Made by a program: the position numbers and the translations under genes. This document shows positions 34,388 to 46,386 of a stretch of 64,000 bases of DNA, piece by piece (the first letter of the stretch is position 1; every line of letters starts with the position of its first letter). The notes under the pieces are model-generated. The model saw only the letters and a list, made by a program, of their open reading frames with translations. It was not told the origin of the DNA and ran no database searches. The stretch covers positions 372,001 through 436,000 of the forward strand of contig NW_026252094.1 of NCBI RefSeq assembly GCF_025399195.1, in the 5' to 3' direction. Source of the DNA: Umbelopsis ramanniana AG (lineage: Eukaryota; Mucoromycota; Umbelopsidomycetes; Umbelopsidales; Umbelopsidaceae).

Positions 34388-37341
34388 ATGACAAACACTC
34401 TGGATTCTCACCCATTCCAGAATGTCTTTAAACGTTACAAGCCTTTAGAGGTCAGCCTCCGCCCGTAATTCTGCAATGTCGTTATAAAAAGTCTGTGTGA
34501 TTAAAAAAATGGTTCATCTTCGACAGGTGGTGCCACTGCATAGTCGACAACAGGTCGACATCCCTTTCGCCATGCCATGGGTAAGCAGCGTTTATAATTC
34601 ACCTCAGTTTCCCCCCCCCCCCAGTGAAATCTGTTAACCGATTCATTAGCGTATGAATCTATTGGAAACCAGCCAGACTCTCCCGTCCACATACTTCCTA
34701 GGTCTGTTCGTGCGTTTATCCTAGCCGAAAAAGAAACTTTCACCGAACTGAACCTATAATGTTGCCATATGTGTAGTTGAAAACGACCAGATTCTCGTCT
34801 ATGATGATAATCCTGCCCTTGACATTCTCATATCCCAGACTCATACCTTGAAAAACCCTAATCAGCTCTTGTCGAATGGCCGTGTTGACTCGGTGAGCCG
34901 CTTTCTTGAACCCTCACATTCGCTTTGACCAAGTTTGGGCCAGTAAATTGATCTCTAACTATCGTCGCACCCTGTGTTAGCCATATAAAATCAACGCTAT
35001 CAAAGTTGGCTTTATTGGAGATGAGGAAGTCTTAGTTTCTGTGGCGGAAAACGGCAATGTCTGTGTTTGGCGTACGAGTGATTTGGAAGCGCCTCCGATC
35101 TTACTCAGGTATCTTTTCAGCGTATTTCACATCACGATATCTACCAATGGTCTCATTACTTGCATCAACTACTGTTTATCAGAAACGACGATTCCACTTG
35201 GGGCATCGCTATTCATGCAAAACAAAAGCTGATCGCAGTTTGTGCAAACAATCACGAAGTCACCATCTTCAACATGTCTGTACACCCATCAATGAAACAA
35301 GACGATACCAAATCCATCCTTGGATCTGAAGCGGAGTGCCGGCTTATTGGTCACGGTCATAATATCCCCAACATTGATTTCAGCGACTGTGGTCGATTTG
35401 TTGTTAGCTGTTCGATCGATCGTTCATGTCGAGTGTGGGATCTCAAGAAAAAAAAAGTCGTCTGTCAAAGAAATTTTGCTGATTTAGGACGATATAGCGA
35501 CAATTGGTAAGGTAGCATGCTGAGTTATGAGCGGTCCACAAATCTTGCGTAGCTCATACGGTTTATGCGTACAGGGGGTGGTCGGTCAAATTCTTATCCA
35601 GAAGCAGCGTCAAGCCACTGTTTTGTGACCACGAGCAACTACGACAAGCCATGAAAGGAAGACCTAGTTATGGTAAACCAACGCTTGGTTTGAGTTACTT
35701 TGGCATTCAGCATACGGCCGGCGCTCCTTTGTTTCTAGTCGATTCGGATTCGCTTGATTTTGATATCGGTGGATTTGATTTGGATGGCGCCGATGATGGA
35801 TACGACGATTATGAAGATATGGACGATGATGGGCTGGACTGGGAGAATGAAAACCTTGCTATTCAAGGTGAGGATTATTTGGATGGTGTCACACCGCAAG
35901 ATGAAAGCGAGGCATCCGATCAAAGTGACTCGAGTCGTGGATCTAGAAGCGACTCTAACGGCGACTCCAGCATAGTTGAAAATGAAATTGCGAATGGCGA
36001 TAACGATGAAGACCATGACAATGACGAAATACTGGTGGAGTCCAGCCCAGCGAGCTTACACAGGTCCATAAGATCGTCTCAATCATCAGGCCAGTCCTCT
36101 CCTCAAGATCATAGCCGATATGGTGTTCAATTGGCTCAAGAGTATCTATGGAGACAAGAACAAGAAGGGAATGACCGATTGCCTCGTGTCATGTCCGCCA
36201 GAGCAGCTGCAGCTCTTCGAGAGCGCCAATCCCCTGTTCGTCGTGATAGTCGTCCTCAAGAAAGCCCTGAGAGTACATCCGAAATCGAGTCCCAAAGAGC
36301 GAGAGAGATAGCCCGAAATGCAAGCACCAATACATTTTTTGCTAGAACTTCGTTAGATAACGATGAAAACACCATGCAGTTATTGTTGCCGGAACCAACG
36401 CATACACCATCAGAAAGCCCATTTAGTAGACGCCTAACCACCTCGGCACAAATGCTCGAAGTAGCTCAAGGCGGATGGAGCGATGATGAAGATGACAATA
36501 TCATGGGCGAAGAAACCGATAATACCACAAATGAGGACGAAAAGGAGGAACCTGTCACTGACGTATACCAAGATGCCATCCCTCGCCCGTTCACTTCACA
36601 CAATGTACAGTTAGACCGAAGTGAACGCATAGTTGAGTTGGAATGCATCTGTAATCCCCTGAAACGCCCTGGAGTTGAATGCATGTGTCCTGCTGGCAAC
36701 GACTTTCCCGATCAATTAGTGGTGCTAACCACGGGCAAAAATATCTACCTCATGGACCCCAAACAACGTATGCTCAAATTAGCAGTTGACAAGAATATAT
36801 TGTCGGATATTGATTTACGAACTGATCGAATGCTGTGCATGATGGATCGGTTGAATCTAGTGGAGGTAAGCGTTTTGTCAAGTGACTTTGGATAGAACAT
36901 GGCGTCTAATACTTGTATTGCTACCAGTGGATACCAGAATTGGAACTACTTATTGTTGCAAGCCAAAAAGGCATGGTAGCGCTTGTCAGAGTGCTTCGAG
37001 TTGATTTGGGAGATGACGAAGAAGAATATGTATTTAATCGGGAAGCATATTTACCGCATTCACATCAACGTTCAAGCCCTCTCTATGGTACATTTATATT
37101 TATTTTTGATGAGATCGTCCTTTACACAGTACCTGACTTTTCTATTTTTGTGGGATATCCGCATGTAGGACTTACTGTAAAGAAACATGAAACTTATAAT
37201 GCCAAGCATGGTGCATGTGCTCCTCGCCATGAAGTTTTCTGGCACTTGTACTTGATGTACTATGACGGGGGCGTTTTATCGTACAAAATTGCTCGTAATC
37301 AGCATACACAACCGCGCAGGCTTGCTGCCATTTGGGTGTGA
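34388..37341 (+). CDS. CRT10-like WD40-repeat protein
   Basis: Nine exons (34388-34450, 34527-34580, 34650-34701, 34777-34892, 34981-35108, 35183-35506, 35575-36865, 36928-37087, 37169-37341) join in frame to 786 residues. The N-terminal third has WD-type repeats, seen as VLVSVAENGNVCVWRTSDLE, WGIAIHAKQKLIAVCANN and DCGRFVVSCSIDRSCRVWDL. A strongly acidic, disordered stretch follows (Asp/Glu/Ser-rich, about 35750-36100), then a Cys cluster (CICNPLKRPGVECMCPAG) and C-terminal beta-propeller-like segments. This arrangement resembles CRT10, named for its role in ribonucleotide-reductase gene control in yeast; the match is by architecture. The long exon 7 carries the low-complexity insert. Confidence 0.75.
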
Positions 37342-37864
37342 TATGTACCAATCTAGTAAAGTTAAATTAATAGTACATCCTCATCATCATCATCATATGG
37401 ACGGCCCTATATTACAAATTTGGAGCAGATCAGACTTGTGAATTAGTTTTTTCTTATGCGTATACACAATGGGTAACAGCATGTAGATATATCGATTGGT
37501 TGGGCTAAGAGAAGCAGCGCGACGTTAATATACTCCACGAATAACTGCTTGGCAACCGGGCTAGCCTTGTCGGTTTTTCCAGAGATCATCGTTGCAGCAT
37601 CTAAGACAGACAGAAAACTTCTACTTAGCGGCAATGCTACTGACGAACGCTTGGCCAAGTTGACATTTTGAATTGAGAGACTGAAGAGGATTGTAAGGAT
37701 GAACAGGTGCCTCAACCAATATTGCGCTTCACCTCTACTTATTGGCTCATACACGTCTCACTAATGATTACTTCATGCTCGATGTGTGCAGACTTGCAAA
37801 TAAGCCTCTCTGACATATACTTTGTTATCCTTGGTACACTAAAAACCATTTTCTTTTATTTCAT
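37342..37864. other. Intergenic between convergent CRT10-like and secreted-peptide genes
   Basis: 523 bp. It contains a small CAT microsatellite (about 37382-37398). A minus-strand open frame at 37443-37754 is hydrophobic but has no usable ATG. Confidence 0.4.
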
Positions 37865-38106
37865 TTACTGACATGTTCCTCCTAGGCAGTGCAGATCCCG
37901 TAAACAATCAGCATCGGTATAGCAAGGGTCGAATACTCCTCCGCTTCCTGCATGAAGTGTATTTGAATGAAGTGGCATGTTTTAAGATGGTCGGTTACAC
38001 CCAGCTATTTACTCGTCCGAAACTTACCGTCACCGTTCTGAGCTTGTACAACAACAAGCATCAAGCCAGCGAGAATAAGTGCACAAGAATGGGTGAAAAA
38101 GATCAT
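37865..38106 (-). CDS. Small secreted cysteine-rich peptide, 53 aa
   Basis: A two-exon gene found by eye. Exon 1 is 38028-38106 and exon 2 is 37865-37947, separated by an 80-nt intron with GTAAGT donor and TGCAG acceptor. The product begins MIFFTHSCALILAGLMLVVV and has a predicted cleavage after VQAQ. The mature part is about 30 residues with four cysteines spaced C-x5-C-x5-C-x4-C, the core being CYTDADCLRDLHCLGGTC. Such a CxxDxDC...CxGGxC layout recalls EB or Dickkopf-type disulfide modules. No function is claimed; small secreted Cys-rich peptides in fungi include wall, signalling or host-interaction factors. The frame is closed across both exons, but homology was not tested. Confidence 0.72.
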
Positions 38107-38552
38107 TTTTAAATTGGTTTTGAACAAAGTGAGTAAAAAAGGATGAGCGAGTTCGTTTCAAAAGTATCTCGTACTAGGAGTTAAGGGTCAAAAAGAACGT
38201 CTCGGAAATTTGCCGTCAGCTTGCCAAAAAATGTTTCACTCGCCTTGACTGCCATGGTGCTTTCCACTGTTCGGCTGCAACGTACCACTTCAAAACTGAT
38301 GGGATAGAGGCCATTATGTTGCTGTTCTCATCAGAAAAAGGGTACAGTATTATGTTAAAAATTCCATTTACAAACATACGAGCTATCGCATAAGAGTGAA
38401 TAGCGAAGACGACGGTATACTAGCTCAGTATGACGGGCTGGTAGGCATTTCAGAGCATTTGAATGACAAAAATTTTGCTTCGTTGAAAGTACGGATTTGA
38501 TTGGATCAACTTTTGCTGGCTACAAAGAAGAATAGAATTGGTGCCTTGTCGA
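38107..38552. other. Bidirectional promoter region
   Basis: 446 bp between the secreted peptide (minus) and the gene at 38553 (plus). No further feature recognised. Confidence 0.4.
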
Positions 38553-39566
38553 ATGTTGCAACTCAACTATCCACCTACACACATGTCTTCGGAAAGCGAT
38601 CTATTGAAAAAGATCCGCCACAACCGCGCATTGCTGTTACCCAGATTGGAGCTTTGGAAAACCGAGATACAAGCGCAAACTAAAGCAGCCAATGCCAACC
38701 CTTCATATACGTTAGGCAAGCTTCTCGGGTACATTGGTGAAGTCCTAAGATTACCGTCCTCGTACTCGGTCGAAGAAACGAAATCACCTAATGGATACTA
38801 CTGCAAAATTACCTTACCTGAGAACTGCACGTTCATCAATGAATACCCCTCTGAGACAGCTATCAACGCTATGATCTCTTCTACCTCGCTGGCCGTGGGT
38901 GCTATCCTTGAAGCTTGCTTCAAACTCGACAAAAAGCCGGATTCAAAATCTGTCAAGAGAAAACACCAGGATAATATAATGGGAGTTATGGAGGAGAACA
39001 CGTTAATGACGGACATTATCACACCAACACCAAATCCACCAGCCACGCTAGCAAATGCCACGCCTCTCCCTGCTTCCAACGGTAGACCGGCACCTACGGA
39101 AGCGACCCTACCATCATCAAAGAAAAGAAAATTCGAAGAGGTTACGGTCGACTCTGAATCTGCCATTACGGAAGGCGGTACTTTCATGGAAAAATTAATT
39201 GGTGAAGGACCGGATGGCCAACCGCTCATTGATCGAACACACATGCAATTGAACTTGAGCGAGTTCTCCTACAGGAGCCTCTTTGCGGCTATTACAATGG
39301 CTATGAAATGGGGTGTCGTTTACAAACATAAAAAAACAGAAGACCAGCAATGCGAATTGAACATGGTGGTAGACCCGAGGGATGGCCACTTGCCTTGGAT
39401 GGTCTCTGCAGTTCGACCGTCTGAAAAATTGGCTCGTGAAGCTGCTATCAAAAGATTCTTCCAGTTGCTGACTGATGAAGGTATCTTTAGAGTCAGCTCA
39501 TTGCTACCTCGTATTGAAGATATGAAGGACTATGTAACTGCTCCACCAATCTCTAACGGTCCTTAA
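38553..39566 (+). CDS. Hypothetical protein, 337 aa
   Basis: A single-exon gene from ATG 38553; a second in-frame ATG at 38583 (MSSESDLLKKI) is also plausible. The family is not recognised. A helical N-terminal domain of about 125 residues (KIRHNRALLLPRLELWKTEI through AVGAILEACFKLDKKPD) is followed by a Pro/Thr-rich linker with a basic patch (SSKKRKFEE) that could be a nuclear localisation signal. The C-terminal 120 residues end with a helix-rich segment (SEKLAREAAIKRFFQLL) that faintly recalls the last helix of a double-stranded-RNA-binding fold; this is a weak impression only. No signal peptide or membrane segment. Confidence 0.7.
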   Translation: MLQLNYPPTHMSSESDLLKKIRHNRALLLPRLELWKTEIQAQTKAANANPSYTLGKLLGYIGEVLRLPSSYSVEETKSPNGYYCKITLPENCTFINEYPSETAINAMISSTSLAVGAILEACFKLDKKPDSKSVKRKHQDNIMGVMEENTLMTDIITPTPNPPATLANATPLPASNGRPAPTEATLPSSKKRKFEEVTVDSESAITEGGTFMEKLIGEGPDGQPLIDRTHMQLNLSEFSYRSLFAAITMAMKWGVVYKHKKTEDQQCELNMVVDPRDGHLPWMVSAVRPSEKLAREAAIKRFFQLLTDEGIFRVSSLLPRIEDMKDYVTAPPISNGP

Positions 39567-40132
39567 AGTTGCGTAAACTTTTGGCACTCGAGCAAATAAG
39601 CGCACTATCGAAAACAATTTGATGAAGTGAGCACTTGATTTTCCATATATGTAAAAACGAAAAGGATTGGAAAGGAGACTGTCATTGCACATTTTGTCTA
39701 CTCGATAAGCATACATCAGTATGTGTAAGTATGCGAAAAAAGTTTCATTTTGTAGTTTACATCATCTTCATACTCTTGCATAATCACTAGTAAATATCAA
39801 ATCATTCCGTGTACGTTTCATAATGTTCGCTTTTAGCATTACATCACGAGATTTCTTACTCATTATTCTATCGTCGCCAGTGTATTGTACCGGGAAAAAT
39901 GTACCATTCCATATTCCTTAATGAGATGCAAGGTTTATCCTTTACATAAACAATTCTAAACTATTCGATTCGTTCCTAATCATAAGGATTTTACAAGGTG
40001 ATTAAGAACATTAGCAGACGCTCAACTATGGTATAACTTGCTTGGGATGTATTTATTATGGCAGAGGTAAGATAAAGTGAGAAATGAGTGACGGGTTTTG
40101 CAGAGTACAAATTGATGTTGAAACTATCCAGC
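39567..40132. other. Intergenic between convergent genes
   Basis: 566 bp AT-rich 3' flanks. No feature recognised. Confidence 0.4.
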
Positions 40133-42075
40133 TCAATTGTTGGTACTCTTCTCCTCATTCACAGGAACGGAAGTCTCTGTAATCTCTTCCGGTTGAGGAT
40201 TCACTGGTTTATCTTCAGATTTTACGATTTTCTTCCAGGCGTTGATGATAATGTCATATGATGGCGTTTTGACGGGCAACATAATCCAAATAATGGTAGC
40301 TGCCAAGCTCAAACCGAGCGTGTACGGCATCATGGCACCAATTCCAGCTTTATCAATAATTTGACCATTGATGAAAGGGAAGAATGCAACACCGCCTTGT
40401 CCAAAGCTACAAACATAGGGGTTAGTTGTCTGCATTTATCTACCTAATAATCAATAATCACTTACGCAGCAATGAATCCAATAGCGGTAGCATGCAAGTA
40501 CTTTGGCAGCGTTTGATGCGTGATTGCAATAGCTGTAGGAAACATTGGTCCCAAGAAAAAGCCGGCAATGACCAAGCCTGCAGCATCAGCGCCGATGGAA
40601 GTTGCCTTCCAGATCAAAATAGTCATGCCACATGTTACGATACAGTACAAGGTGATCATACGCTTTTCACCAAACATGCCTGTGATGTGTCCAAGAATCA
40701 CTCGGCCAACCGTCAAACCCGCCTATAACTTTGATTAGAATTTGCTACAACCCATTTTTTCCTCTAACATATAAACAGCAATCCAACTCACCCAATAGCC
40801 TGACATGACCTGGAAAGTAAGATGCATTGTATTAGCCAAGGAAAGACATCAAAACATAGCGAAAAGATGGGGACCACCCCACCACAAGATGAAAGGCTAC
40901 ATACTCGACCCATCTGCACAGCATCTCCGTTTCGAGCGACAGTCAAGAAGGTATATCCCCAGCCACCAATGGTGGTTTCAATACCGACATAGAATAGCAA
41001 GAAGATGGCGACGATCCAGGTGTATTTGAGTCGAACGACCTGAGTAAAGAGACCGCGCTTTTTGGCTGGCTGCTTTTCTTCCACAATTCCGGAACCATTT
41101 TCCACCGTTGCCTCCTCTGCTACATCTTCATCTTCTTCATTGTGTTCTGGGATTGCCACTTTTCGGAACGACACCCATAACAGTATGCAATTGAAGACTG
41201 CCAAACCGCATAGAATCATGTACGATACCTTCCATGACAAGTTACTGGCCAACAACGATGAGGCAATCAATGGACCGACCAAGGCACCCTAATTCCACCA
41301 ATTTTTTGTTTGTTAGTATGGTATGAAGCGGTCGTTAGACTGAAAGTTTCTGCTTTTTTGAAATGATGCTTACCAGACCGTAAAAAGCTACGGTAAGAAG
41401 GTGTAAGGGATTAGAAAGGTAGGAAGCCAGGAATGAAACCATACCACCACACTTACCGTGAATAAAATTTAAAATAGTCGTAGCATAAGGTAAGAATGAA
41501 GGGTATACATTGCAACCAGCATCCAATAAAGCAAGAGCACCACCGAGAAGAGCCATAAAACAGCACATGGCAGGGAAGGGTAAACCAATGAGAAGGAGAA
41601 CATAGACGATGACAGTAGTGACAGAGCCAAGGTACAAAGCTCCCAATGCCTTCAGTTTTTTTACCAGCCATCCATTGAGGAAAGCCGAAAGGAAATAACC
41701 AACGGCTTGGCAAATAAAAAGAATTGATACAAGACTGTCACTGATATTATAGTACTCCTTGAGTCTTGGTAAAATGATACCGAAATTGCCTGAAAAATAT
41801 TTTCGCAATATACTTTTTTGTCAGATTCATAGAAGTAGATCAGTTGGCAGTAGCAGATCTTTAATTTCAATACCGTCATTAACTCCAAGTAAGAATCCAA
41901 TGTAGAAACATTCAATGATTGGCAATGCATTTTTCTTCAAGACTTGGCGTGGCGTTAATTCCACTGTCTGTGCAACTTCTGGATCTGACATGTTCGAGGA
42001 GGTAGACTTTCGGTCATTGTGTATTGAGGTACTTTCGACTGCTTCTGGCACGGTATTGATAACTGACGAGGTCAT
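40133..42075 (-). CDS. MFS transporter, Bsc6-like
   Basis: Seven exons (41874-42075, 41457-41789, 41374-41387, 40905-41288, 40792-40809, 40466-40722, 40133-40406) give 493 residues with 12 predicted helices. An acidic/polar N-terminus leads to TM1 with FYIGFLLGVNDGNFGIILP. Other family-like segments are ALLDAGCNVY, FYGLGALVGPLIA after splicing, GGWGYTFLTVARNGDA and GRVILGHITGMFGEKR. The pattern fits fungal Bsc6/fucose-permease-like facilitators; substrate unknown. Exons 3 and 5 are microexons of 14 and 18 nt. The 69-nt intron between exons 2 and 3 has no stop codon and a length divisible by three. A minus-strand TATA-like box lies about 95 bp upstream of the ATG. Confidence 0.88.
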
Positions 42076-45000
42076 GGCAATCAAGTGCGTGAGAGATAGG
42101 TCTCTGAATTTATTTGTGAGACAAAAGGTGGAGGAGTGCACCAGGTAAGCGATTAGGTTAAAGATCGTTTTTATATCTCGGCGGAAAGTAAAGTAAGGTT
42201 GAATACGAAAGAAGAAAAACTCACATTGCCCTGCAAGCATTCGAGAAACGTGGCAGTAGTCACCGACTGTACACCGACTAATCACCGATGGGTAGCAAGC
42301 TTTTTTTGCAATGTCAATAGTATACTAGGCGAGGCATGCTAGTTATTTGTTCATGTCTGCTGATGGAGGACTAGTATGAATCATATAGACTCTATTACCC
42401 GATTCCAATTCGAAATTTTGCCAGGCTCACCCTTCGTCATTTGGTCTTAGTTTGAGTCTCCATCAATAGCATTACATTGGGCAGTAGGATCGTCCCTCCT
42501 TTGGTCAAAACGAAGAACAATGAGAATTTGAAAATAGCCGTTGCCCGAGCAGTTCGGACAACTCTATACCAATAAGGCATATTTCTATCATGTGTGGTAA
42601 GTGATCCCGAAATTTGCATGTTGTGCAAAATGGTCAACCCCGCAAGATCCGCAAACCGTAAAAAAAAAAAAAAACCATTCTAGTTGACTCTCAGCGCTGG
42701 ACCTATGTCCATCACGTATTCTCAGCATTCCACTACAATGAAACAATAGCAAGCCCTATATCTATAATTAAAAAGGTCGGATCAACATTCACATTTGCTT
42801 TTGCAAAACATGTCTGGACGTCAACCGACACATTATTGCAGATTGACGTATAACGATGATGCATTCGAATTGTAAAGTCACATCATGTATTTTGTGTAAA
42901 CATTAGCACGTAGAGCATGTATATTTGTCGATGATATCGTCACCTGTTCATGTTGTAGTTGTCGTTTTCTTTTCATCGAATCATTTAACCGCAGTCATCG
43001 CGGGTAAATCGTTTTGGGACTACCCCACAATTGACTTTTAGGCGGCGTTCATCAACCATGCAGATTTGGCCGACCATATGATGGCGCTCCCAAATGTTCT
43101 GCTTCCCTCTCTGTGATTTGGCAATTTCACACAATGTGGGGTTTGCCTGTCGGAAGACTATGCGATTAATAATACGGCATTCAAACGCATCAATCTTTCA
43201 TCATTACAGCTATATGTCTTTGATATGATGTTAATTGGGATCAGAATCTTTATGTGTGGCAAAGCGATAATCGAATTATTGACAGTAGTGCGTTTAAATG
43301 TCAGTTTTCATGCCACAGTATAAAAAATAACATGAACTTTGACCTCAAAGGTCATCCTTGATCCTGAACCGCCAAATCCGCCAGCAACTCACTTAAACCT
43401 TATCCTATTCTGTTTTCCAATCAAATTGCGCGCCTTTTAACTGTAGGGCATGGCATGTCGACTTTAACAGAGTTTAAGTTATAATTTGAAAATATGAATG
43501 TCTTTCATCATTGATGGTAGCAAGGAATTTTTGCGCTTTTTTTTATTCCATCATAATGTTGCTGTTACCCTATATGCTCATTCCAAAGTCTCATGTGGTA
43601 GAAAATAATGTTTCATCCGATTGGAGAATTATACATTGATTAGCAGGTACACTTTTCAGTTCCCAGGAACTCAACAAGTACATGATGAATAGCATTCCAT
43701 CCAACAGAAATTTATCACCTGTCTTGACTATCTCAATCAAGTACTCGTCGCAAAATGACATAATGTCGTTATATTAGAGCAGGAATCTCTAAATGCAAAT
43801 GTGTTAGCTTAGCTTATGTCCAAATGCTGCTACTACTCTTTGACTTTCAGCACACTTCCCTATGTCGTTTTTGTAGCTGGTGGGAGTTTTCTAAAATCGC
43901 CATTTCTTTCTTTTACTGTTCATCAGTAAGGTGTAAAAAAAAATTAGCAGTCCCATGCTTTACAATGTCCTACTTGTCAAAAAATTAGGTCTGTTTGATG
44001 ACCTGCATAACGCCTAGATGGCACTGCTTTTTCTGAGGAAAACTTGTTAAGAAGTCGGATACCCCAAAATTTGAAATGGAAGGAATAGTTGCCAGTTCTT
44101 TCAAATGCGGACATATGACGGTATCTGTTTGTAAATATATTTTTTTAAATTTTTTTTTTCTTTCAATTACTTTCAACAAAGTCTTTTTGATTGCATTTTC
44201 CCCTCAGCATGCTCGTTGTTGGGTCACGTCAAATTCAATATATGTATAATAAAGTAGGAATAGTCAGAAATCAAACTTATATGTCGTTGACAGATATTGT
44301 AATGGTCCACACTGCGAGCTCATCTGAAGGCTGGCTATGATGTAATTGGATTTTCTGAACAGGCCTCAATCAAGCCAATATTCAGAAGACTATGATTCAC
44401 CCGGCGCATGGTATTTAACTATTGTTACAATTTATGACTAAAAGTTGATTCCTCAGCCAACGCTAGTACACCGTAAGAACCTTTTGAATGTGGTGGCGCC
44501 AGTTTAGGCGAAGCACATGCAAAGCACCATCATGTTTGTTCAAATTTCTCGCACACCTCTTGAGTTTATATTGCGTTCCCTGTTCAGAAAACATAATGAA
44601 CGCTGACGACAAACTTTACTACTTTGCAGAATAAGTACCGCTAGGTTAAGGTTTGCGAAAGACCTTTTTCAGAACTCCTTGTATGTCAGAGCTCTCAGAG
44701 GAGGAGTCATGACGTCGTGGCACTTTATCTCGTTCACTTTCAAAGTGGTTGTGCGAAAGCCTCATTCTTGAAATAACTAGGAGGTCCAACAGTATGGATA
44801 GGTCCCAACATCATGAATCGACTAACCCATCGTTGTCACACCATAACGGTAATAATACTTCAGTCTCGGCGTTACCAAATCGATTGATTTCCAGAGCGAT
44901 CAGATTAAATGTATGGAACGGTTTGAGCTTTGACTCTGTTGAGTGCTTTGACTTTGTTGGTTTATCGGTTTAGGTGGCGATTAAAAAATAAAAAGGGCGG

Positions 45001-46386
45001 CGATAAGAACGTTAATGCACGTGTCAAACGGCTGACAGCGTAAATTTGTGGCCAACACTGGACGACTATGAAGCCATCAACGTCAGAAACTTTTCGACCC
45101 AATCTATAGACCCTTCAGAAATTATTTTGGCTCCATTTCACAAGGTTACAACACACGGTACGGTAACACCAGCAATAAATCGATTTGAAAGGAGCCCCCC
45201 AAAGATGGCCCTGTATCAATCGAACTAAATTTTTTCCAAATTGGCATGTTGGAGCGAATTCGATGTTTGCGCTGAACCTGAGAATAAAAAATACACAATC
45301 ACAATCTGTTGATCCCTCGAGCTAAGTTGCATGGTTCCCTATCCACATGCATTAATGTGTGTGTCGCTCTTACTTTGAACGTTTGGCAACAGTGATGTCC
45401 ACCACGAGCTAGTAAACCTTATGGTTCTTGTACCGCTTGTCGACCATCGTTTCGTTTTCCCGTAAATGGTGTTCCGAAAATCAATTGTAATATGATAGAG
45501 ATGTCATTCTCGAGCGAAGTTCCCCACTGGTGTGCAAACTTTGAAACATTTTAACTCACGGACGTATATATTATTTTATTATAGGACTATTATATTTTAT
45601 GTTTCATATTTTTTGTGGTGTTGAACTCAGTCTTGAACTTATTTTGAAAGCTTGGTTGCACCATGGGTGGGTATCTTTCCGTATGGCGCAGCGCCCAATG
45701 TAATGGACCCCCCACTTCCATCAGACTTGATGTGTTACTTTCATCGACGATGTTCGCGTCCTCATCGTCGATTCCACCGGAACTGGTCCGTCATGGTCTT
45801 AACACTCTCTCACTGTATTTGATCCTTAACATCATCCCGCAACGCTGCAATTTGTAAATGAGGAAATAATTTTTTTATAGAGAACTTGCTGAATTGTATA
45901 CAAGTGAGACTCGAAAACTGGCGACAGTTGTCTAAATGCTAACTAATTTTTGTGCGATTCCAGGAAGTAAGGCTCAGACTGTTGTTCAAGAACGAGCAGA
46001 CGGCCATGATAAAGAATATATGCGTTTTAAAAAAGGGGAGTGACTTTAGCAGGAGAGGAGAAAAGTAGTGAAATTTTTGAGTTTTCAAAAACGAAAATAG
46101 AGAATGGTACATGTGGTTTTGGGTTATATGAGATGATGCGATGAAACGGAGTTCTCCACGCACTATGTCGCAGTTGTTTGAGAGTGAACAAGAAGGTAGA
46201 GGAGGGCTGAGAATGGATGGGCTCGGTGCGGAACAAGCAGGGTAGTTAGATTACTGGTCCCTCTGTATTGTTTTTGTTTTCATTTTTAGGTGTGCGTATG
46301 TGGTAATGATGGGGAGATAAATTGGATAGAGAGTGATCCTATCCGCATGAATAAACAAAATTGGTTTGGCGATGGTGGGGTATATG
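42076..46386. other. 4.3 kb gene-poor stretch
   Basis: Apart from the MFS promoter at the left end, no coding region can be supported. Short frames near 42437-42630 (minus), 44749-44973 and 45663-45857 (plus) have no motif, no signal peptide and no partner exon. No terminal repeats, transposase motif, rRNA or tRNA was recognised. The stretch is AT-rich throughout and much longer than the spacing elsewhere in the window. Confidence 0.5.

Noticed and set aside
37443-37754. Hydrophobic minus-strand open frame near the secreted peptide
   Set aside because: Begins with GTG, has no in-frame ATG before the hydrophobic part and no convincing splice to the neighbour.
45680-45760. tRNA A-box-like TGGCGCAGC
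   Set aside because: No matching GGTTCRANNCC B box or cloverleaf arms downstream.
44749-45857. Short plus-strand frames at 44749-44973, 45046-45228 and 45663-45857
   Set aside because: No family resemblance, no exon partner, and translations look like random AT-rich sequence.
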